Positions 1 to 9,174 of a stretch of DNA of 64,000 nt are shown in pieces. Within the stretch, counting starts at the first letter, position 1, and the number at the start of each line of letters is the position of its first letter. The notes beneath the pieces were generated by a model. It saw only the letters and a list, made by a program, of their open reading frames with translations, was not told where the DNA came from and ran no database searches. The DNA is from Colwellia psychrerythraea (lineage in GTDB: Bacteria > Pseudomonadota > Gammaproteobacteria > Enterobacterales > Alteromonadaceae). The stretch is from the NCBI RefSeq assembly GCF_000764185.1, contig NZ_JQEC01000039.1:156147-220146 (forward strand), read 5' to 3'. A program made the position numbers and the translations under genes.

Positions 1-1
1 C

Positions 2-802
2 TTGAGTTCTTTTATCACCGTATTTGTGGTAATGGCTTACTTTATCGTTATGGAACGAATTATCCCTTTTAATAAATCATGGCTGCAAACCAAAAAAGAA
101 TGGAGTAGAGACAGTATTTGTTTTGTTTTGGTTATTATCTATGGTGCATTGAGTGAAGGTATTGTTAGGTTAATTGCTCTGTCATTGGCAGTTGATGAAA
201 ACAACCTGTCACTTTGGCAAAATGCTGGTTTGGGTATTCTATTAAGTTCTTTCATTGGTTATTGGCTTCACCGATTAGAGCATAGGCATTTATGGCTATG
301 GGCTATCCACGGTATTCATCATGTACCTAACACCGTTAGTTTAACTAATAATAGCGTGGTGCATGTGTTTGAAGTTCTGCTTAGTGCTGTTGTTACTCAA
401 TCGGTATTATTGCTGTGTGGAATTTCTGGGGAAGGAATGTTTATTGCTGGCTTATTTACCATATTACAGGGGTATTTTATCCATGCTAATGTTTCTGTAC
501 AACTTGGTTTTTTAAATCATGTAATTGCTACGCCTGAACTGCATCGTTTTCATCACAGTACTTCGTTAACACAAGCAGGTAACTTTGGCTCAGATCTGAG
601 TATTTGGGATAAATTATTTTCAACGTTTTATTATCGAAAAGGGGATGCACCAGAAACTGTAGGGGTGGTTAAGCCATATTTATTTCCCTCTTCTTTTCAA
701 ATCCATAAAGGGATTTTTCATCCATTTAAATGGTATATGAGTAAACGTGGTTACAGACCAAGGTATATAAACGGTAAGGAGAAAAATAATGACATTAACT
801 GA
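2..802 (+). CDS. fatty acid hydroxylase / sterol desaturase family membrane protein (5' end probably outside window)
   Basis: Integral membrane di-iron oxygenase of the sterol desaturase/fatty acid hydroxylase superfamily. The histidine clusters that bind the two irons are visible: HRLEHRH at about residues 90-96, HGIHH at 103-107 and HRFHH at 181-185, between hydrophobic segments. The substrate cannot be read from the sequence; a lipid or an acyl part of a secondary metabolite is likely from the neighbours. The reading frame is open to the first bases of the window, and the only start at the edge is a TTG, so the true start may lie upstream. Its last 14 bases overlap the thioesterase start at 789, which indicates translational coupling and a shared operon. 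Confidence 0.8.
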   Translation: MSSFITVFVVMAYFIVMERIIPFNKSWLQTKKEWSRDSICFVLVIIYGALSEGIVRLIALSLAVDENNLSLWQNAGLGILLSSFIGYWLHRLEHRHLWLWAIHGIHHVPNTVSLTNNSVVHVFEVLLSAVVTQSVLLLCGISGEGMFIAGLFTILQGYFIHANVSVQLGFLNHVIATPELHRFHHSTSLTQAGNFGSDLSIWDKLFSTFYYRKGDAPETVGVVKPYLFPSSFQIHKGIFHPFKWYMSKRGYRPRYINGKEKNNDIN

Positions 803-1583
803 ACCATCACTCGCTCCTTGGTTTATAAATCATAACTCCAAAAAGAACAGCCTAGCACGTTTATTTTGTTTTCCTTTTGCTGGGGGAGACGCTCAGCTAT
901 TTGCGAGTTGGCAAAAATATTTGCCTGACTCTATTGATGTAGTTGCCCTACAAACACCGGGGAGGAGAGAGCGTTTACTGGAAAATCCTATTGCTAACTT
1001 AACACAATTGGTGTCAGAAATACTTGATCATATAGGGCCATTCACGGATAAACCATTTTACTTTTATGGTCATAGTAATGGGGCGCTGGTGGCATTTGAA
1101 CTTGCCCGCCAATTAGAGCTAAAAGGGCATGGTAACTTGCGGCATCTATTCATTGCAGCACGAAAGCCGCCTTTGTTATTGAATCGTGCTAATCCGTACC
1201 ATTTATTATCGGATAAAGATTTTATACTGGCTGTTAATGCTATAGGCAGCATGCCAAGTGCAATGCTAGTCGACAAAGAGTTACAACAATTATTATTACC
1301 AACGTTAAAAGCAGACTTTTGTTTAGGTGAAACCTATCTATATGAAGATAATCAATATCAAAGCCAGAAATTAACTGTCGGGACAACGTTATTTTATGGC
1401 ACTCGGGATAAGTCGGCGACCTATGAACAAATGTTAAATTGGCAATCGTTATTAAGCGATAACTTTCAATTAAAAGCGATTCCAGGAAAACATTTTTTCA
1501 TGCAAGAGCAAGAAGATATTTTACTGAGAGAAATAAATACTGTGATTAGTGATGACTTGATTAGCGGAACTCAATCAAATTAA
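789..1583 (+). CDS. type II thioesterase (GrsT/RifR-like alpha/beta hydrolase)
   Basis: Stand-alone thioesterase of the kind that removes wrong or stalled acyl groups from carrier proteins of NRPS/PKS assembly lines. The N-terminal CFPFAGG oxyanion-hole motif and the nucleophile elbow GHSNGA are present. The catalytic triad is readable as Ser96, Asp207 (in GTRD) and His235 (in GKHFF). Length of 264 residues is normal for the family. It overlaps the upstream hydroxylase by 14 bases and is followed 22 bases later by a MATE exporter, so it belongs to a three-gene unit. No NRPS or PKS module lies inside the window; a parent cluster upstream is inferred from this family's usual context. Confidence 0.87.
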   Translation: MTLTEPSLAPWFINHNSKKNSLARLFCFPFAGGDAQLFASWQKYLPDSIDVVALQTPGRRERLLENPIANLTQLVSEILDHIGPFTDKPFYFYGHSNGALVAFELARQLELKGHGNLRHLFIAARKPPLLLNRANPYHLLSDKDFILAVNAIGSMPSAMLVDKELQQLLLPTLKADFCLGETYLYEDNQYQSQKLTVGTTLFYGTRDKSATYEQMLNWQSLLSDNFQLKAIPGKHFFMQEQEDILLREINTVISDDLISGTQSN

Positions 1584-1605
1584 TCCTAAAAAAGGAATGT
1601 AAGTA

Positions 1606-2994
1606 ATGAAGGATCTGACTCAAGGGTCAATATTAAAACACCTAGTCACCATGGCACTGCCTATGACTATTGGCATGTGTATTCAAACGTTATATGTTTT
1701 AACTGATTTATACTTTGTTGGTGAGTTAGGGGGAGCTGCGATTGCAGGTTTAAGCTTAGCGGGTAACATCATGTTTTTTATCTTCGCACTAAGCCAAATT
1801 TTTAATATTGGTACTGCTACTACAATGGCTCATGCTGTAGGTGAAAAGAATCAATTAATTGCTAATCGTATTTTTAATCAAGCAGTTATGAGTGCGGTTG
1901 TCGCTACATTTATTGTATTATCCTTTGGCGTTTTTTTCTCCCAATGGTATTTAGTCAATAGCACACCTGATATTGAGACCATTAAGGCAGGCCTTAGTTA
2001 TCTTTATTGGTTTTTACCTTGCATGGCACTACAGTTTTTAATGGTGACGTTTGGGGCCGCGCTTCGTAGTTGTGGCCTAGTGAAACCTATGATGATAGCT
2101 CAAGCAAGTTCGTTAATTATAAATATTATTTTATCTCCCATTTTAATCACTGGAATAGGTACTGGCTTTGCTATGGGCATTGCTGGAGCTGGGCTTGCAA
2201 GCTCTATTTCTGTGGTCGTTGCTGTTGTATATTTATGGTTTTATATCGCTAAAAAACAGCAATATATCACTTTGAACCTCAAGCAATGGTTACCTGATAA
2301 AGCCATTATTCTAAGAATTGTTAATATAGGTTTTCCTGCAGGTGCTGAATTTTTGTTAATGTTTGTTTATATGACGGTGACTTACTGGGCAATTCAAGGA
2401 TTTGGACCTGATGCACAGGCGGGTTTTGGCTTAGGTTCAAAAATAATTCAAGCACTCTTTTTACCTGTAATGGCATTAGCCTTTACTTTACCAGCAGTTG
2501 CTGGGCAGAATTATGGAGCTAAAAAATATAAACGAGTAAAAAGTGCATTTTATTGGACTGTGTTACTAACCATCATATTTATGTTAATGGTGAGTTTAGT
2601 AAGCTACTTTCAGCCTTATTTATTAGTACGTTACTTTTCAAATGAACCTGAAGTTATCAAACAAAGTACAATTTTTTTACAAATTGTTTGTTTCAATTAT
2701 TTAGCCACAGGGTTTATTTTTGCCTGTTCAGGCTTTTTTCAAGCGATAGGTAATACGTGGCCTGCATTTTTTAGTACTTCAACACGATTAGTTAGTTTTG
2801 TACTTCCTGTTGTTTACATGACTGAAAATGGGGGGTATTCGTTAGCAGATTTTTGGTACCTATCGGTATATGCCGTTATTATTCAAGCCGTAATCAGTGT
2901 TTTTTTACTCATTATAATATGGAATAGATTAGGTAAAAAAAGGGGCTTAGTACCTATTAACAATAATACAGTAGCTAATTCATTCGAAGGTTAA
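1606..2994 (+). CDS. MATE family multidrug/metabolite efflux transporter
   Basis: Twelve-helix cation-coupled exporter of the MATE family, 462 residues, which is the usual length. The N-terminus LTQGSILKHLVTMALPMTIG and the sequence GFGPDAQAGFGLGSKI near residue 265 are typical of the NorM/DinF branch. It starts 22 bases after the thioesterase stop, preceded by AAAGGAATG as ribosome binding site. Placed last in a hydroxylase-thioesterase-exporter unit, its likely job is to export the product of that pathway; general drug efflux is the alternative. Confidence 0.9.
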   Translation: MKDLTQGSILKHLVTMALPMTIGMCIQTLYVLTDLYFVGELGGAAIAGLSLAGNIMFFIFALSQIFNIGTATTMAHAVGEKNQLIANRIFNQAVMSAVVATFIVLSFGVFFSQWYLVNSTPDIETIKAGLSYLYWFLPCMALQFLMVTFGAALRSCGLVKPMMIAQASSLIINIILSPILITGIGTGFAMGIAGAGLASSISVVVAVVYLWFYIAKKQQYITLNLKQWLPDKAIILRIVNIGFPAGAEFLLMFVYMTVTYWAIQGFGPDAQAGFGLGSKIIQALFLPVMALAFTLPAVAGQNYGAKKYKRVKSAFYWTVLLTIIFMLMVSLVSYFQPYLLVRYFSNEPEVIKQSTIFLQIVCFNYLATGFIFACSGFFQAIGNTWPAFFSTSTRLVSFVLPVVYMTENGGYSLADFWYLSVYAVIIQAVISVFLLIIIWNRLGKKRGLVPINNNTVANSFEG

Positions 2995-3112
2995 TAATGA
3001 TCGGTGTAAGCGTCATCTGCTTAAACCTTGGATATACCATTTAGAAAGATTTGGTTATTTAGTTAGCAAGATCTTCAGTTATAGGAAATAAAGTGATTAT
3101 CTAGCTAGCAGT

Positions 3113-3231
3113 CATAAATTGAAATATTGATAGAGTATATCGTTACTTCAGCGTGTAAATTTTGTTTTTAACAACCGTAAGTTGTTGTTTTCATTTAAAC
3201 ATCAAACACTCATTATCCAGAGTTCAGGTTA
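3113..3231. repeat. dispersed intergenic repeat, copy 1 (ends in CCAGAGTTCAGGTTA)
   Basis: About 119 bases that match 39621-39732 closely: shared blocks are ATAAATTGAAA.ATTGA.AGAGT, the AACAAC/GTTGTT inverted repeat, TTAAACATCAAA.ACTCA and TTATCCAGAGTTCAGGTTA. The last 19 bases recur alone at 40672-40690. The sharp right end at 3231 looks like an insertion boundary. No coding content. Confidence 0.7.
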
Positions 3232-3300
3232 GTTATCATAACCTTTGTCAACGATAACAAAATCACGTTGAGGCAATAATTCAATCAGGGCATGGCAATC
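3232..3300 (-). pseudogene. fragment of an IS5-type transposase
   Basis: Read on the minus strand, 23 in-frame codons give DCHALIELLPQRDF and then VIVDKGYDN before a stop. This is the DDE-region signature (xxxDKGYD) of IS5-like transposases. The frame upstream has a stop within a few codons, so only a remnant survives. Its right-hand partner is missing: the stop codon is supplied by the abutting repeat that ends at 3231. It lies in the 533-base gap between the MATE gene and zapA, where nothing else is recognisable. Confidence 0.6.
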
Positions 3301-3527
3301 TCGTTATGTTTTTTTGACGAAGTGAATTATACGAGATTACCATTTACGTATAAAATTCAAAAAAAGATCAATAACCCCTAATCATCTCAGATATTTTTAA
3401 TTCAAATTTCCATAGTTCCACTTAAAATACTAGTTTCAAGATAATGAGGGAATGGACAAAAAAACCTGATAAGCTAACGATAATACAGGTTAAGGGAGGG
3501 GGAGATAAAAGGTTAAGCGATTAATGA

Positions 3528-3836
3528 CTAGGCAATTTTTTTCTTTAGAGGTGATAGGGCTAGTTCAATAGTTGATTGCAATAAGGCAATTTTTTCTTGA
3601 TTATCTTGCTGTTCAATTTTTAGTTGCTGCTGAGTTTTTAATAAATCATTAGCCAAATTTAACGCGGTCATTAATAATGTCTGCTCTGGTGTACTGATTG
3701 CCTTGCTCGCCCCTGCTTTTTCTAAACGGTCACTTAACTCTTGCGCCGCAGATAATAAGGCGGTTTCTTGCCCTATTGGACAAGCGATTTTCAGCTTGCG
3801 ATCAACTATGTTGATTTCTACGGTTCGTTGCGCCAT
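3528..3836 (-). CDS. zapA: cell division protein ZapA
   Basis: Small cytoplasmic protein that binds FtsZ filaments and promotes Z-ring assembly. The 102 residues show the N-terminal globular domain (VEINIVDRKLKIACPIGQE, then LLSAAQELSDRL) and a long C-terminal coiled coil rich in Q, L and K from about residue 55, as expected for ZapA. It is transcribed divergently from the ygfB homologue across 191 bases, the same arrangement as in E. coli, which supports the call. The downstream side, where E. coli has 6S RNA, holds only a repeat and a transposase fragment. Confidence 0.93.
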   Translation of the reverse strand: MAQRTVEINIVDRKLKIACPIGQETALLSAAQELSDRLEKAGASKAISTPEQTLLMTALNLANDLLKTQQQLKIEQQDNQEKIALLQSTIELALSPLKKKIA

Positions 3837-4027
3837 TTACAAAATTTCCAAGTATTATTAATAATATAGCTATTTTTTTAGCCTATTATTTCAATGATAA
3901 CGATGCTAAGCCCCCTATGCAAGTAAATAGCGTGCTTTATCGCCATTTTTTGTTATTTTCCTTTTCTGTTATTTTGCTCAATGATACCATTACTTACTTA
4001 ACTCCCCGCAATCATAGAAAGTAAATC

Positions 4028-4630
4028 ATGACTGAAGCAAACTCAAACAACGATGCCAACAATAACTTGATGGACTTTGCTTCTATGCAAGCCATTTTGA
4101 CTAGCGAAGATGTAAAGTTTCATGCCAGTGAATTACATGGTGTATTAACAGGGTTAGTTTGTGCAGGTTTTGAATTTGAAGACCAAGGTTATATGGTAAT
4201 GCTAAGTGACTTATTTAATGACGGTGATGGTTTTCCACCAGCAGTAAAAAAAGCGTTCAAACAAATGTACAGTGAATTGTGGTCCAACATATTAGATGAC
4301 AACTATAGCTTTAACCTTTTATTGCCCGATGATGATGACAGTATGGCCGAACGTGGTCACGCTTTAAGTGTTTGGGTACAAGGTTTTAATTTAGGTTACG
4401 GTTTACAGCAAAAAGACAGCCCTGTAGTTTCAGACGAAGTTAAAGAAGTACTTACCGACTTTGGTGAAATTGCCAATTTATCTGATGAAATGGAAGAAGA
4501 TGAAGATACTGAACAAGCGTATTTTGAAATCAGTGAATATGTTCGGATTTCAGCATTGTTGTGTTTTAGTGAACTAGCGACACCACCAAATAGTGAGAGT
4601 CTTAGCTCAGATAAAAAAATACTTCACTAA
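4028..4630 (+). CDS. ygfB: UPF0149 family protein YgfB
   Basis: Cytoplasmic acidic protein of the UPF0149/YgfB family. Recognisable features are SELHGVLTGLVCAGFE near residues 36-51, LLPDDDD near residue 97, and the WVQGFNLGYGL segment near residue 116; these are family hallmarks. Its biochemical function is not settled from sequence. It is first in the conserved ygfB-pepP-ubiH-ubiI series and divergent from zapA. The C-terminal SLSSDKKILH tail extends a little past the usual family end. A length of 200 residues is normal. Confidence 0.92.
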   Translation: MTEANSNNDANNNLMDFASMQAILTSEDVKFHASELHGVLTGLVCAGFEFEDQGYMVMLSDLFNDGDGFPPAVKKAFKQMYSELWSNILDDNYSFNLLLPDDDDSMAERGHALSVWVQGFNLGYGLQQKDSPVVSDEVKEVLTDFGEIANLSDEMEEDEDTEQAYFEISEYVRISALLCFSELATPPNSESLSSDKKILH

Positions 4631-4693
4631 TTTTATAGCTGAAAATAACGGTTAGCAAAAAATTAACTCCACTATATAGGCGCGTAAATCAAC

Positions 4694-6082
4694 ATGACCA
4701 CAGTTTCTTCAAATACAGTACCTTCAACTAAAGCACCTCTGAGCCAGTTACCCTTAAGTGATTTTGGCAAACATCGTGCTGCATTAATGGCAAAAATGCC
4801 AACCAACAGTGTTGCTTTATTTCCTGCGGCCAGTGAACTTACCCGAAGTAATGATACTGAATATGCGTTTTGTCAAAATAAAAACTTTTTCTACTTAACC
4901 GGTTTTAATGAGCCAGATGCATTATTAGTATTGCTTAAAGGTGAACAGGGGCAAACCGAGTCTATTTTATTTTCATTGCCTAAAGATGCCTTACATGAAA
5001 TTTGGCAGGGCCGACGTATTGGTCAAATAAAAGCGGTACAAGATTATGGTGTTGATGCAAGCTACCCTATTGCTGAAATTGAAAGCTTAATAGCTGATTA
5101 CCTTGAAGGTAAAAGCCAAGTGTATTTTGGTTTTAGCGATCATGGTTTTGCAGCGCAAATATTTTCTTGGTTAAAACACGTAAATAGAAATATTCGCCAA
5201 GGGGCGAAAACGCCACAACATTTAACCGATGTTGACCCTATGGTCGCAGAGTTACGTTTAATCAAAACTGAAAATGAATTGGCCTTGATGCGCCAAGCTA
5301 ATCATATTTCAGGCTTAGCCCACCAACGCGCCATGCAAAAGTGCCAAGTGGGTAAATTTGAATATCAAATTGAAGCCGAAATTTTGCATGAATTCGCGCG
5401 ACATGGCGCTAGACATCCTGCCTACGCCAGTATTGTTGCTGGCGGTGATAATGCCAACATTCTTCATTATACCGCTAATAGCGATGTCTTAAATAACAAT
5501 GAACTTTTGCTGATAGATGCTGGCGCAGAGTTAGCGGGTTATGCTGCTGATATTACTCGTACCTTCCCAGTTAATGGACAATTTACCGCAGCGCAAAAAG
5601 CTATTTATCAATTGGTACTCGATGCTAAAAATCTCGCTATTGACGCCATTAAACCTGGTATGTCTTTTGCCAAATTAAATGTGCTAACTAATGCCTTTTT
5701 AACAAAAGGTCTCGTTGATTTAGGTATTTTGACTGGTGATCTAACTGAACTTATTAGTGATAAAAAAGTGAAAGAATACTTTATTCATGGTCTAGGTCAT
5801 TGGTTAGGTTTAGATGTACATGATGTTGGTGATTATCATATCAGCAGCGATAGAGAACAGCTTCGTGCTTTTGAAGAGGGCATGGTGATGACTATTGAGC
5901 CAGGTATTTATATTCCGCTAACCGATTTAACTGTTGAAGAAAAGTGGCGTGGTATTGGAGTCCGCATTGAAGATAATATTGCGGTAACTGAAACGGGTTT
6001 TGAGAACTTTACCGTTAACTCACCTCAAACCATTGCAGATATTGAAGGCTTGATGGCAGAAAATGCAAAAAGCATAACTTAA
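4694..6082 (+). CDS. pepP: Xaa-Pro aminopeptidase (aminopeptidase P II)
   Basis: Cytoplasmic metallopeptidase that removes an N-terminal residue preceding proline. The N-terminal AMP_N domain is followed by a creatinase-fold M24B domain. The two-manganese site is complete: Asp275 (in LLIDAGAE), Asp286 (in YAADITRTFP), His369 (in HGLGHWLGLD VHD), Glu402 (in TIEPGIY) and Glu426 (in VRIEDN). Length of 462 residues is slightly above the E. coli enzyme because of an N-terminal extension rich in S, T and P. It lies 63 bases after ygfB and 75 before ubiH, consistent with one operon. Confidence 0.96.
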   Translation: MTTVSSNTVPSTKAPLSQLPLSDFGKHRAALMAKMPTNSVALFPAASELTRSNDTEYAFCQNKNFFYLTGFNEPDALLVLLKGEQGQTESILFSLPKDALHEIWQGRRIGQIKAVQDYGVDASYPIAEIESLIADYLEGKSQVYFGFSDHGFAAQIFSWLKHVNRNIRQGAKTPQHLTDVDPMVAELRLIKTENELALMRQANHISGLAHQRAMQKCQVGKFEYQIEAEILHEFARHGARHPAYASIVAGGDNANILHYTANSDVLNNNELLLIDAGAELAGYAADITRTFPVNGQFTAAQKAIYQLVLDAKNLAIDAIKPGMSFAKLNVLTNAFLTKGLVDLGILTGDLTELISDKKVKEYFIHGLGHWLGLDVHDVGDYHISSDREQLRAFEEGMVMTIEPGIYIPLTDLTVEEKWRGIGVRIEDNIAVTETGFENFTVNSPQTIADIEGLMAENAKSIT

Positions 6083-6157
6083 TGATAGCTAAATCAAGAA
6101 AAGTCTAAGCGCAGTTAAGTAAACTCAGCACAAGTTAAATAAACATAAAAAGCTAAA

Positions 6158-7531
6158 ATGAGCGTAATGGAAAATTTTAAGCAAAACTTTAAGCAAAATA
6201 CGAGTCAACATTTTGATGTTATTATCTCAGGTGGTGGTTTATCGGGTAGCTTAATGGCGTTAAGCTTAAGTAAGTTAACTAAAGCCGATGGTAGCTTATT
6301 ATCCATTGCCATAATTGAAACGTTAGCTTTTAAAGAAAACAGTCCAGCAAATGACAATGCTTTATTTGATGCCCGCGTTTTAGCGCTATCTCACGGTAGT
6401 GCTAAATACTTGGCAAAACTTGGCGCTTGGCAATACTTAAAAGATGAAACCTGCGCAATTACAGATATTGATATTTCTGATCGCGGTCACTTTGCTAAAG
6501 CGAGATTAACAGCCAAAGAATATGGCGTTAATGCGCTAGGTTATGTCATCGATATGGCACTTATTGGCAAAGCGCAATTAAAAGCCTTAGCTCAAAATAC
6601 TAAAAGCAATCACAATTCAAACAGCAGTTCTGCAAAAAACATCCACTGGTTTAGCCCAGACTCAATAGCTGATATTACTTGGCAAGATAGTCAGCAAGAA
6701 GGTTGTCAGTCACAAGACAAAGCAATTGAAGAAAAAGCTAATCAAGATAAACAGCAAGTCAGTGTAACGCTAAATTCAGGTAAAGTATTATCTGCACAAC
6801 TGCTACTCGGCTGTGATGGTGTGCAATCACCGGTGAGAAAACTAGCTAAAATAGCGGTCAGTTGTGATGATTATCAACAGGTGGCTTTAATTGCCAATGT
6901 TACCACCAGCAAAGCTCATTATAATAAAGCCTTTGAACGTTTTACCGAATTTGGCCCTATTGCCATGTTACCGCTGAACTCAGTAAACTCGAGCTCATCA
7001 ACGGATGGAAAGTCACGATGTTCACTGGTGTGGACAATGACACCAGAGCAAGCCCAAGAAATTCAAAAACTCGATGATGATGCTTTTAAAATCGAGTTAG
7101 AACGTGCATTTGGCAGTTATCTTGGCGCAATAACTCATGTAGGGACACGTGATACTTACCCGTTAGTATTACTGCAAGCTCAACAGCAAACCTATCATCG
7201 CATGGCACTTATTGGTAATGCTTCACACACTATTCACCCTATTGCTGGCCAAGGCTTTAACCTAGGTTTGCGCGATGTTCAGGTGATGACTGAGTTAGTG
7301 GCTAAAGCACTAGTGACAAACAAAGATATCGGTAACTTTGCCTTATTGCATAATTACCAAGTAAACAGGGCAAAAGATCAACGTGAAGTTATTCAGTTAA
7401 CTGACTCACTAGTGACCTTATTTGCTAATGATCTACCGCCACTGGTCGTAGGCCGTAATATCGGTTTACAGGCACTTAATATTATTTCGCCACTTAAGAG
7501 TGCTTTAGTTAAGAAAACTATGGGCTATTAG
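6158..7531 (+). CDS. ubiH: 2-octaprenyl-6-methoxyphenol hydroxylase UbiH
   Basis: FAD-dependent monooxygenase of the UbiH/COQ6 family that hydroxylates the ring in ubiquinone biosynthesis. The dinucleotide-binding GGGLSGSLMAL lies near residue 25, the DG motif LLGCDGVQSPVRK near residue 221, and the second FAD motif GNASHTIHPIAGQGFNLGLRD near residue 350. The GNA in place of GDA is characteristic of UbiH as opposed to UbiI. An inserted, low-complexity S/N/Q-rich stretch near residues 148-190 is not usual. Two ATGs (6158 and 6167) are possible starts; neither has a strong Shine-Dalgarno. Confidence 0.92.
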   Translation: MSVMENFKQNFKQNTSQHFDVIISGGGLSGSLMALSLSKLTKADGSLLSIAIIETLAFKENSPANDNALFDARVLALSHGSAKYLAKLGAWQYLKDETCAITDIDISDRGHFAKARLTAKEYGVNALGYVIDMALIGKAQLKALAQNTKSNHNSNSSSAKNIHWFSPDSIADITWQDSQQEGCQSQDKAIEEKANQDKQQVSVTLNSGKVLSAQLLLGCDGVQSPVRKLAKIAVSCDDYQQVALIANVTTSKAHYNKAFERFTEFGPIAMLPLNSVNSSSSTDGKSRCSLVWTMTPEQAQEIQKLDDDAFKIELERAFGSYLGAITHVGTRDTYPLVLLQAQQQTYHRMALIGNASHTIHPIAGQGFNLGLRDVQVMTELVAKALVTNKDIGNFALLHNYQVNRAKDQREVIQLTDSLVTLFANDLPPLVVGRNIGLQALNIISPLKSALVKKTMGY

Positions 7532-7579
7532 TAGCGCGGAAATCGATAGTGTCTTATAAGAATTTAACAAGAGAAAAAC

Positions 7580-8878
7580 ATGCAAAAATTTGATGTGTTA
7601 ATTGTCGGTGCTGGCATGGTGGGCTTAACACTGGCACTAGCGTTACGTAAATCAAGCCAATTAAAAATTGCTCTGGTAGATACCTCAGTGGTAACTGAGC
7701 TTGATCAAAATATTGACGTTCGGGTTAGCGCTATTAATGTTGCCAGCAAAAACATCTTTGCCAACTTAGGCATTTGGTCTGCTATTGAAAATAGCCGGGC
7801 GCAAGATTATCAACATATGCATGTTTGGGATAAAGCCGGTGTGGGTAAACTAGATTTCTCTGCAAAAGATAGTAACAGTTTCCCGCCTGAAAATAACTTA
7901 GGTTGGATCATTGAAAACAAAGTGATTCGCCATGCATTATGGCAAGAAGCGCAGCTTGATGAAGGTATTCACTTTTTCACTGACAATAAACTCGCCAGCA
8001 TTAGTCATGGTGATAGTGAAGTGTTTGCTACTTTTGCACATGATGCCTCTTCTCAAAGCTTCTCGAACAGCGCTCCAGCACAACCTATTATCGCTAAACT
8101 GGTAGTTGGCGCCGATGGCGCTAATTCTTGGGTACGTCAACAAATGGATATGGCGATGATCTTTAAAGATTACGACCACCACGCTATTGTTGCTACCGTT
8201 GCTTGCCCACAAGGCCATAAAAATACTGCTTGGCAGGTGTTTTTGCCTACAGGGCCACTGGCTTTTTTACCTCTTAAGCAAGCCAACGGCGAAGATTCAG
8301 CGAGTGACTTATGTTCTATTGTTTATTCAACCTCTCCTGATGATGCCCAGCGCTTAACAGCCCTTGGCCCAATTGAATTCGCCAAAGAGTTAACTGCAGC
8401 CAGTGACGGTAAGTTAGGTGATATTGAACTCAAAAGTGAATGTTTTACTTACCCACTAACTATGCGCTTAGCACAAGATTTTGTAAAAGAGCGTGTCGTA
8501 CTTATTGGCGATGCTGCTCACACTATTCACCCGTTAGCGGGGCAGGGCGTTAACTTAGGTTTACTTGATGCTGCCGCATTAGCACAAACCTTAACGGCTA
8601 AACTCGATAAACATGAAGAAATAACTACCGAGTTAGTGAATACAACCGAGCTTAAAGCCTTTTCACGCTGGCGTAAAAGTGAGGCCACTGAAATGATCGC
8701 TGCCATGGCTGGTATTAAGCAAGCTTTCACGCCGCAATCAGCACCGATTCAATTACTGCGCGGTGTCGGCATGAATATTCTTAATAATTTCGGCCCAGCT
8801 AAAAATCGTTTAATTGCACAAGCGCTAGGCGCCAAGGCAGATCTACCTGAACTTGCCTATCAAAAAGATAAGCTGTAA
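7580..8878 (+). CDS. ubiI: ubiquinone biosynthesis C5-hydroxylase UbiI (VisC)
   Basis: Second FAD monooxygenase of the pair, hydroxylating C5 of the ubiquinone ring precursor. FAD motifs are FDVLIVGAGMVGLTLAL at the N-terminus, GADGANSWVRQQ near residue 178 and GDAAHTIHPLAGQGVNLGLLD near residue 310. It is 48 bases downstream of ubiH and a clear paralogue of it. The order ubiH-ubiI-gcvTHP is the E. coli arrangement, which separates it from other UbiH/MhpA-like monooxygenases. A strong hairpin terminator follows, so the gcv genes probably have their own promoter. Confidence 0.92.
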   Translation: MQKFDVLIVGAGMVGLTLALALRKSSQLKIALVDTSVVTELDQNIDVRVSAINVASKNIFANLGIWSAIENSRAQDYQHMHVWDKAGVGKLDFSAKDSNSFPPENNLGWIIENKVIRHALWQEAQLDEGIHFFTDNKLASISHGDSEVFATFAHDASSQSFSNSAPAQPIIAKLVVGADGANSWVRQQMDMAMIFKDYDHHAIVATVACPQGHKNTAWQVFLPTGPLAFLPLKQANGEDSASDLCSIVYSTSPDDAQRLTALGPIEFAKELTAASDGKLGDIELKSECFTYPLTMRLAQDFVKERVVLIGDAAHTIHPLAGQGVNLGLLDAAALAQTLTAKLDKHEEITTELVNTTELKAFSRWRKSEATEMIAAMAGIKQAFTPQSAPIQLLRGVGMNILNNFGPAKNRLIAQALGAKADLPELAYQKDKL

Positions 8879-8941
8879 TGCAGCTTATGAACTAGTCATA
8901 ACTGCTGCTTTTTAACGAGCATTACCAACAAGTCTCTCTAC

Positions 8942-8984
8942 GAACAAAATAAAAGCCAAAAATCTTATTGGCTTTTATTTGTTC
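8942..8984 (+). terminator. rho-independent terminator after ubiI
   Basis: Inverted repeat with arms GAACAAAATAAAAGCCAA and TTGGCTTTTATTTGTTC around an 8-base loop, one bulge, with the T-rich 3' arm serving as U tract. It separates the ubi operon from gcvT. The A-rich 5' arm means it could also act on the other strand. Confidence 0.75.
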
Positions 8985-9174
8985 TGTACCTCAATCATCA
9001 AGATATTGATGTGAATAATTTCAAAAAAATGTAACTTTGCAAATATAATTCTGTTATTCCATGGAACACGGGTTTATATTTTTAAATTGTAAGTTTTGTT
9101 GTTGAATCAACGGTACGTGACGGTTATAATTAGCCAACTTTGATAATTCCTTTTGATAACTCTTAGGTACACAC

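Noticed and set aside
2995..3527. 6S RNA (ssrS) downstream of zapA
   Set aside because: ATCTGAGATG near 3385 on the minus strand resembles the 6S start, but no closing complementary 3' arm or central bubble is found at the right distance; the gap is explained by a repeat and a transposase fragment.
8985..9174. Glycine riboswitch upstream of gcvT
   Set aside because: Expected from some relatives, but no conserved aptamer core is recognisable in the leader.
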